From: an uncultured Bacteroides sp.
Lineage (GTDB): Bacteria; Bacteroidota; Bacteroidia; Bacteroidales; Bacteroidaceae
DNA length: 64,000 bases
Assembly (NCBI GenBank): GCA_958453305.1
Contig: CAUDXH010000010.1
Span: 6,930-70,929 of the forward strand
Reading direction: 5' to 3'
In this document: positions 59,452-64,000 of the stretch, piece by piece
Position numbering within the stretch: the stretch's first letter is position 1
How the letters are laid out: every line of letters starts with the position of its first letter
Position numbers and translations under genes: made by a program
The notes under the pieces: model-generated
Database searches by the model: none
What the model was told of the DNA's origin: nothing
The model's input: only the letters and a program-made list of their open reading frames with translations

Positions 59452-60416
59452 TGCTCTTGATTATTATAAAAGTTAAACATCTTGTTCTTTTCAAATGCAG
59501 GTGTGTCCGGCACCATTATTCTTCGCCCTTTGAATCCCGGCTGAATAAATATCTGTGCACCGTCAAAATCATTGTTTTGTGTACAGTAAACATGCTGGTC
59601 TAACAATTTCTTGAATGCCAATGCACTTGCACCCATTTTCACAATTCCGTCTTCCAAATGGAAAGCCCAGTTAGCTGCACTGACAAATACTGCGTCATAG
59701 GGAGCTGTCTTTTGTTGCATAACCCAGTAGAACTCCTTCCATACTCCAGTACGTTCATGTTCAAAAAACTGGTAGAAGGCTGCCGAAATACCGTAATGAA
59801 ATTTGGCAATAGTCCGGTTAACTGTTTCTTCATGAAGATCATCAACCGCCAATGTTTTCCAGTCGACAATTTTCTTGGCCGTTTCCACATCAGGGCGATA
59901 TTTGAACTTGCATCCTTCGTATTCAACGAAATGGCTGACTTCGGCTTTTCCCCATTTTAATATCTGCCTGATCTGTTTGGAGGTGTCCCGGCAATTATTA
60001 AGAAGCTCATAAACCATTGTTTCAACCAATTGTATATCGGTTGTGCTTGTCAACGTTTTACCCGGATTTGACTCTTTGGCCTCTATTAGTGCAATCTGAT
60101 ATTTTTGGGTATCTCGTCCATACGGACAGCCGGTTTTAGGATTTATAGGCGGCTCAAATACAAGAAGGTTATTTCGCCACTTGTCAAGTTTTCCAGTATT
60201 AACAAGGCTTTCCATTGCATCATGGTACAGTGAACCTTTTTCAGAGGCTTCAATACTTATCTCAAATAATTCCGGGTGCAACGCCTTGTATCGGGCAAAC
60301 TTTGGGGACACCATATAATCTTTAATCTGCGTACTACTTAGGAAATCTTTGAATCTTTCTCCACGGTGGTATTCTTCATTTGGCAGATCGTAAATTGTAT
60401 CTTCTATATTACTCAT
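59448..60416 (-). CDS. RecE-type PD-(D/E)XK exonuclease
   Basis: A 322-residue protein. YDLPNEEYHRGERFKDFLSS and TQIKDYMVSPKFARYKALHP are the N-terminal pattern, with GSLYHDAMESLV as the helix bearing the active His; then CKFKYRPDVETAKKIVDWKT gives the catalytic D...D-x-K. It degrades duplex ends and hands single strands to RecT. It overlaps recT by four bases. Confidence 0.85.
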   Translation of the reverse strand: MSNIEDTIYDLPNEEYHRGERFKDFLSSTQIKDYMVSPKFARYKALHPELFEISIEASEKGSLYHDAMESLVNTGKLDKWRNNLLVFEPPINPKTGCPYGRDTQKYQIALIEAKESNPGKTLTSTTDIQLVETMVYELLNNCRDTSKQIRQILKWGKAEVSHFVEYEGCKFKYRPDVETAKKIVDWKTLAVDDLHEETVNRTIAKFHYGISAAFYQFFEHERTGVWKEFYWVMQQKTAPYDAVFVSAANWAFHLEDGIVKMGASALAFKKLLDQHVYCTQNNDFDGAQIFIQPGFKGRRIMVPDTPAFEKNKMFNFYNNQEQ

Positions 60417-60487
60417 ATAATGAATTTAGAGTTTTACAAAAAACTCCCTACTTTCGCAAGCAAGGAGCCAATAACTAACTAAAAAAC

Positions 60488-61189
60488 TTATTCATCACTT
60501 GTGGATAGTAATTCTTTGTAATTCTGTAATATGTATTCTTTTTCTTCATCTGTAAAAGAATAGGCTTTAGCCATAAATTTCATTGCCATATCCTCGTTGT
60601 GATCGGAAAGGGGATAATAGTCAGTAGCGAATTTGTAAGTAAGCCTATTCAATCGCTCATACTTAACTTTGACCTCTTTAACCCGTCCGCTTATCTCCGA
60701 GATGATGCCGGACGCTTCTTGCATCTTTTCGTCATATTCCTTTCGGTCTTTCGCAGCTTGTTCTTTCATAACCTTGTTCTGTGCGGCAAAGCTTGAAATC
60801 TTAGCATATAGTTCATCCGAATAAGCCCATCCTGAAATGATGTCAAAATCAGAGTTCCCATTAAACTTGTATTTCTCACTATTTTTAAGGAACTTGTAAT
60901 CACTCCCAAGTTTATTCCAATCGTAATCAACCTTTCGCAATGACTTCGCGCTTTTCAGAATTTCAGCAACCTTAGTCGCTTCATTAATGTCAGTAAACGC
61001 AAAACCATCCAAAAGCGGAATTGAGAAGTACTGAATATCAGCAGGCTCAATTTCAAATAATTCGGGAATTTTGGGTTTATCCATGATTTTGATACCTTCC
61101 TCCATCATGCGGAGTTTAATCAATTTCTGTACATCTTCCTCCGTTAACGCAAGAATCTCTTGCTCGGTCATTTCTGTAAATCCTTTCAT
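60488..61189 (-). CDS. Hypothetical helical protein (233 aa)
   Basis: A 233-residue charged protein (KGFTEMTEQEILALTEEDVQ), with a long helix (AAQNKVMKEQAAKDRKEYDE). A 71-base gap with a partial hairpin separates it from the exonuclease gene. It may be a recombination accessory (position fits). No family recognised. Confidence 0.55.
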   Translation of the reverse strand: MKGFTEMTEQEILALTEEDVQKLIKLRMMEEGIKIMDKPKIPELFEIEPADIQYFSIPLLDGFAFTDINEATKVAEILKSAKSLRKVDYDWNKLGSDYKFLKNSEKYKFNGNSDFDIISGWAYSDELYAKISSFAAQNKVMKEQAAKDRKEYDEKMQEASGIISEISGRVKEVKVKYERLNRLTYKFATDYYPLSDHNEDMAMKFMAKAYSFTDEEKEYILQNYKELLSTSDE

Positions 61190-61573
61190 ACTTTTAGCAT
61201 TTAAAATGTGTTCCCGTCCGCGTTCCGATGGATTGTTGGCCGTAGCTTTTTAGCGGTGACCGCTTCTTGCGAAGCACGGGTATATATATCATTTAAAGTA
61301 TCTATTCAGTTAAGAATGTATTTATAAACGCCCTACGTTTACTTTGTCATAATATAAGTTGTTTTTGATAACTTAGTGATTCGTGTGCTGCATCTTCTTA
61401 TTGGCAGTCCGTATTCACACTCTTTTCACTAATCCGCTTTGGCTACTTTGTCGGTCTATTTCGCCCTTTAGATAAGCAGTAAACCTTGTTTTAAGTCTTT
61501 ATTTGTTCAGACTATACAATATGTCAAAGAACGTTTTGTTAGTTCCCGGAAAGACGGCCAAATCCGTCCGGGA
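61190..61573. other. Intergenic region with hairpins, no gene seen
   Basis: About 380 bases. I see GCGGT/ACCGC next to CTTC/GAAG (61251-61275) and a strong hairpin with TCCCGG and CCGTCCGGGA (61545-61572) directly after the stop of the next gene, followed by a T-rich stretch on the plus strand. No ORF of convincing composition. Confidence 0.4.
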
Positions 61574-61825
61574 TTATTTTCTTTCCATGAATTTTCTCAA
61601 AGCTGATTTGGTAAAAATGAGACTCTTGCCATTTTTGGTGTGAGGAATATCATGTATTCGATTGTATAAGGTTTGCAACTTCCATCCGAGAAATACAGCA
61701 GCTTGTTTGGCATTCAAATACTCTTCGGTTTCAGCAGTCGCCATTTCAGTTACAGCCTTTCTCACATCATTGCGAATAAACTTGTGCAGTTCTTCTGCAA
61801 TCATTTTGGCATCTGAACGGTTCAT
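61574..61825 (-). CDS. Helix-turn-helix excisionase-like protein
   Basis: An 83-residue protein. Residues 33-82 (EYLNAKQAAVFLGWKLQTLY, NRIHDIPHTKNGKSLIFTKS) are the HTH_17/excisionase pattern (a short winged MerR-like helix pair). It overlaps the next upstream gene by four bases. It could be an excisionase or a regulator of the early operon. Confidence 0.75.
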   Translation of the reverse strand: MNRSDAKMIAEELHKFIRNDVRKAVTEMATAETEEYLNAKQAAVFLGWKLQTLYNRIHDIPHTKNGKSLIFTKSALRKFMERK

Positions 61826-62025
61826 TTCTTTATCGCTTCGATGGTTATCTGATTTTTATCTTTGTCGATGGATATTGAATATCTTTCAACGTCTTCACGG
61901 GGATCAGTAAAAGCTAATTGATAGGCGTAGCTTCTTGCATTGACGCAATCCTTGTAAGAATCCAGCTGCATTACTTTGGAAGAACCAGCTTTAATGCTTA
62001 GAATATCTTTCTTTGTTACTTTCAT
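61822..62025 (-). CDS. First gene of the early operon (67 aa)
   Basis: From ATG 62025 (MKVTKKDILSIKAGSSKVMQ) 67 residues; an upstream ATG at 62070 is possible but the conserved-looking protein starts here. It is strand-rich at the C-terminus (RYSISIDKDKNQITIEAIKK). The half-site TAGAAAATAATA abuts its start codon and the operon promoter box is 150 bases upstream, so it is the first gene of the 22-kb minus-strand operon. Confidence 0.6.
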   Translation of the reverse strand: MKVTKKDILSIKAGSSKVMQLDSYKDCVNARSYAYQLAFTDPREDVERYSISIDKDKNQITIEAIKK

Positions 62026-62036
62026 ATTATTTTCTA
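62025..62036. promoter_or_regulatory. Half-site TATTATTTTCTA at the first early gene
   Basis: Exact 12-base match to the left half of the palindromes at 11179 and 26895, sharing its last base with the start codon of the 62025 gene. It suggests that the regulator of those sites also acts on the early operon. Confidence 0.5.
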
Positions 62037-62178
62037 TTTTATACTTAAATTTTCCACAAAAAATTTGCATAAAAGAAAGCTAACAACTACATTTGCCAAT
62101 GAGATATGTAGTAAGTGGCTTTTGAAGTCGCCAGCTTTCTTGTTGTTCAAACTTACACTCTTTGTTTGTTTGACGTTG

Positions 62179-62219
62179 CAAATATACTTCATATTTTCAG
62201 AAGTACAATAAAATACTTC
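62179..62219 (-). promoter_or_regulatory. Early promoter with TACTTC/GAAGTA operators
   Basis: On the minus strand TATATTTG is at 62186-62179, with ATTG close to the -33 place. TACTTC occurs at 62185-62190 and 62214-62219 and its complement GAAGTA at 62200-62205, the first overlapping the promoter box. Related TACTT/AAGTA pairs lie at the repressor start (62784-62801), so these are likely repressor operators. Confidence 0.55.
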
Positions 62220-62389
62220 TTAAAATTTGTAGTATTTCGTATGTTATAAAACATGTTTTAATGTAAGTTGTTGGTTTATAAAATGTTATACAAGTGAGGT
62301 TTGCGTAAAAAGAAAGCTTTTTGAAAAAAAGTAATGTCGTTCTATTGTTATTGTAATAATTGAAGAAGTAAAAGACGATCTCATTCGGT

Positions 62390-62712
62390 AAGGTGCTGGA
62401 TTGCTGCATAGTTAGCCCTTAGACGGTTTCCCGTTTTTGCTATATGCAGCATAAGAAATGTCTCGTTCGTATAAGTACGCCGTTCTTAGCTGGCCGGGCA
62501 TTAACAAGTTACCCGACTTCCCGGATTTTTCGCTTACTTGTAGCTGTGCAGGCATCCCGGTTTCGTTTGCCTCTCAATATCGCACGCCTTTCGCAGTATT
62601 GAGTTGTAAGAGTGTAACCCTCTGTCTCTCCGCTATGCGGCCTACCGCCGATTACACAATGTGGAGAAAAAGAAAATCCGCAAATAGGTAGCAGCTATTT
62701 ACGGATTTCTAT
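62390..62712 (+). other. Structured non-coding region between early operon and repressor
   Basis: It contains GCTGCATA near 62401 pairing with TATGCAGC near 62445, and a long inverted repeat (62674-62712: AAATCCG...CGGATTT with CAAATAG/CTATTT inside) that could be a bidirectional terminator. A 77-codon frame (62458-62691) has a composition unlike a protein. I favour a structured RNA or remnant over a gene. Confidence 0.35.
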
Positions 62713-62774
62713 ATATAAACTCCAAATAGGATGTTTAATCAATTTATGTGGTAATACTGCTACTATTACGGATG

Positions 62775-62801
62775 CAAATATACTACTTAATTTATGAAGT
62801 A
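62775..62801. promoter_or_regulatory. Operator/promoter at the repressor start
   Basis: TACTT at 62784 and AAGTA at 62797 form an inverted repeat with an 8-base spacer that reaches the repressor ATG (62801). A minus-strand TATATTTG box (62782-62775) overlaps its left side. This suggests autoregulation by the repressor. Confidence 0.45.
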
Positions 62802-63571
62802 TGCAAGAAGTTGACGATAAAAAATTGAGTGATCTCTCAAAAAGGTTTTTGCAAGCAATTTCATATTGTGGTTTGAGTGGGTATAAATTGAAGAAAGACA
62901 ATATTATATCCAGTGAATCAACTCTTACCAGTATAAAAAAAGGGATTCAGTTACCAAGTAAAAAAACAATTGATGCTTTTTGTGAGAAGTATGATGTGAG
63001 CAGAGCATGGCTATATACTGGAGAAGGTTTGTTTGCAAAGACTCCATCAGGACAGATAGAACCTTCGGAGAAGGATATTAGGGATGCTCTGAAAAATGCG
63101 AGAATGCAATCAGACTCTACGATTAGTAAAGTAGCTCCTTATCTTCAAGATATTCTTGTAAAAGTAAAATATGTTCCGATAGATGCTGCGGCTTCATTTG
63201 TCGAAAGCTTATATAACACAGCTTATGAAATTGATTCTTATGGTGTCATGCCGGAAGAAGGTGAAGTGCTTGATGATTCTTATATGGTCTTTCAAGTACG
63301 TGGTGACAGCATGGAGCCAACTATACCGGACGGAGCTAAAATTCTTGCTCGCAAAATAGAAGAAGGTTTGTGGGAAAGCGCGTCAGGAGTTGTGAGTATT
63401 GTGTATGGGAAAACACTTTCAGTCAAGCGGATATTGAAAAACAGTCTTTTCTTGGATAATGTGCTGACTTTAAAGGCTGATAACCCCAAGCATGGCCAGT
63501 TAGATGTCGAGAGAAGAGAAATAAGGGGGATGTGGCAAGCATTACGCATAATAAGTCAAAAGATTATTTGA
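62801..63571 (+). CDS. CI/LexA-like S24 phage repressor
   Basis: A 256-residue protein. The N-terminal 75 residues form a helix-turn-helix with SSESTLTSIKKGIQLPSKKT and FCEKYDVSRAWLYTGEG. The C-terminal part is an S24 peptidase: QVRGDSMEPTIPDGAKILAR (catalytic Ser in GDSMEP) and VSIVYGKTLSVKRILKNS (catalytic Lys in SVKR). Such repressors keep the prophage silent and are inactivated on DNA damage. It is divergent from the early operon. Confidence 0.9.
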   Translation: MQEVDDKKLSDLSKRFLQAISYCGLSGYKLKKDNIISSESTLTSIKKGIQLPSKKTIDAFCEKYDVSRAWLYTGEGLFAKTPSGQIEPSEKDIRDALKNARMQSDSTISKVAPYLQDILVKVKYVPIDAAASFVESLYNTAYEIDSYGVMPEEGEVLDDSYMVFQVRGDSMEPTIPDGAKILARKIEEGLWESASGVVSIVYGKTLSVKRILKNSLFLDNVLTLKADNPKHGQLDVERREIRGMWQALRIISQKII

Positions 63572-63572
63572 T

Positions 63573-63911
63573 ATGGAAGAAAGGGCTATTGACAGATTAC
63601 GAAAATTTGCAAGGTATGCACGTGATAAGGGAGTTGTCAAAGGTGAGAACTCGTTTGAGGCTTATTGTGAATTATCAAATAGATACATTTATAATTCCAT
63701 AAGGAACGGGAAGGGGGCTATTGGAACTGATATAATAGCTCGTATTGTGGATAAGTTCCCGGAATTGAATGTGAAGTGGCTTTGTACTGGCAAAGGGAAT
63801 ATGATTGAGACGGATATTGATGCGAATGTCAACTACAAAGCAGCTTATGAAGGTGCGATGATGCAGATAGAAGCACTGCATAAAATTATAGAAGAAAATA
63901 AGCGGAGATGA
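63573..63911 (+). CDS. Helix-turn-helix regulator (112 aa)
   Basis: A 112-residue protein, one base after the repressor stop. The core (SNRYIYNSIRNGKGAIGTDI, IARIVDKFPELNVKWLCTGK) is the Bacteroidales-type phage repressor HTH (like the N-terminal domain of the 62801 protein) without a peptidase domain; a C-terminal helix (GAMMQIEALHKIIEENKRR) may dimerise. Possibly an antirepressor or Cro-like factor. Confidence 0.7.
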   Translation: MEERAIDRLRKFARYARDKGVVKGENSFEAYCELSNRYIYNSIRNGKGAIGTDIIARIVDKFPELNVKWLCTGKGNMIETDIDANVNYKAAYEGAMMQIEALHKIIEENKRR

Positions 63912-64000
63912 TATAAATATGATACCATTAATATATTTTTAATAAGTATTTTATTGATTATCAGTATAATAGCAAAATGTGTTAGTCCCGTACGCACCGC
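63912..64000. other. Right window edge, no gene seen
   Basis: AT-rich end with a GC-rich final 20 bases (ending GTCCCGTACGCACCGC). No start of a gene is visible. An integrase or att site may lie beyond the edge. Confidence 0.3.

Noticed and set aside
62458..62691. 77-codon plus-strand frame as a gene
   Set aside because: Composition is rich in Ser, Cys and Pro without domain character and it overlaps inverted repeats; treated as part of a structured region.
1..64000. CRISPR array
   Set aside because: No regularly spaced direct repeats of 24-40 bases were noticed; the only periodic arrays are the short iterons and TTACCG repeats.

Overview
The window looks like most of a tailed, siphovirus-type temperate phage or prophage of a Bacteroides/Parabacteroides-type host. 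The evidence is the Bacteroidales promoter form (TTTG, about 19-20 nt, TAnnTTTG) found several times, the near absence of strong Shine-Dalgarno sites, and gene families common in Bacteroidales phages (Rha and KilA-N regulators, a D5-type primase/helicase, RecT with a RecE-type nuclease, an S24 repressor). No integrase is visible, and both ends appear to continue outside the window.

Layout. 1-2000: short minus-strand hypothetical genes. 2224-7794 (+): a possible small terminase, an iteron-rich intergenic region, a D5-type helicase, small genes and a MuF-like head protein. 7991-11088 (-): portal and large terminase, inverted relative to the other virion genes. 11269-12374: a Com-like zinc ribbon, then eight tRNA genes including an initiator tRNA. 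12402-23769 (+): scaffold candidate, decoration protein, major capsid, connectors, tail tube, a tail chaperone pair with a probable -1 frameshift, and a 1824-residue tape measure. 23770-26754: a structured non-coding region, Rha/KilA-N genes and an AT-rich two-gene insertion on the minus strand. 27023-34193 (+): tail tip, baseplate and receptor-binding genes ending in a diversified protein. 34194-36253: template repeat and reverse transcriptase of a diversity-generating retroelement (DGR). 36275-40303 (+): fibre, holin, lysozyme and spanin-like genes. 40345-62025 (-): a long early operon for DNA replication, recombination, modification and repair (OB-fold protein, MazG, RtcB, several DNA methyltransferases, PP-loop enzyme, two radical SAM proteins, RuvC-like resolvase, a split tRNA-Leu, HU, RecT, nuclease). 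62800-63911 (+): the repressor region.

Three results stand out. First, the DGR has one 111-bp template and two variable repeats. One is in the tail-tip protein next door; the other is 15 kb away on the opposite strand, inside the early operon. Almost all differences from the template are at template adenines. The reverse transcriptase is in three reading frames, with both +1 shifts at the same octamer. Second, the early operon carries seven G/C homopolymers of 8-10 bases, all inside genes and mostly in DNA-modification genes; two of them (both 10 bases) put a methyltransferase and a PP-loop enzyme out of frame by exactly one base. This is the pattern of contingency (phase-variable) loci, although sequencing error must be excluded. 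Third, a shared 12-bp palindromic half-site (TATTATTTTCTA) marks several promoters and the first gene of the early operon, suggesting one regulator for several phage operons.

Nothing here was checked with alignment or structure software; all assignments rest on reading motifs in the sequence.
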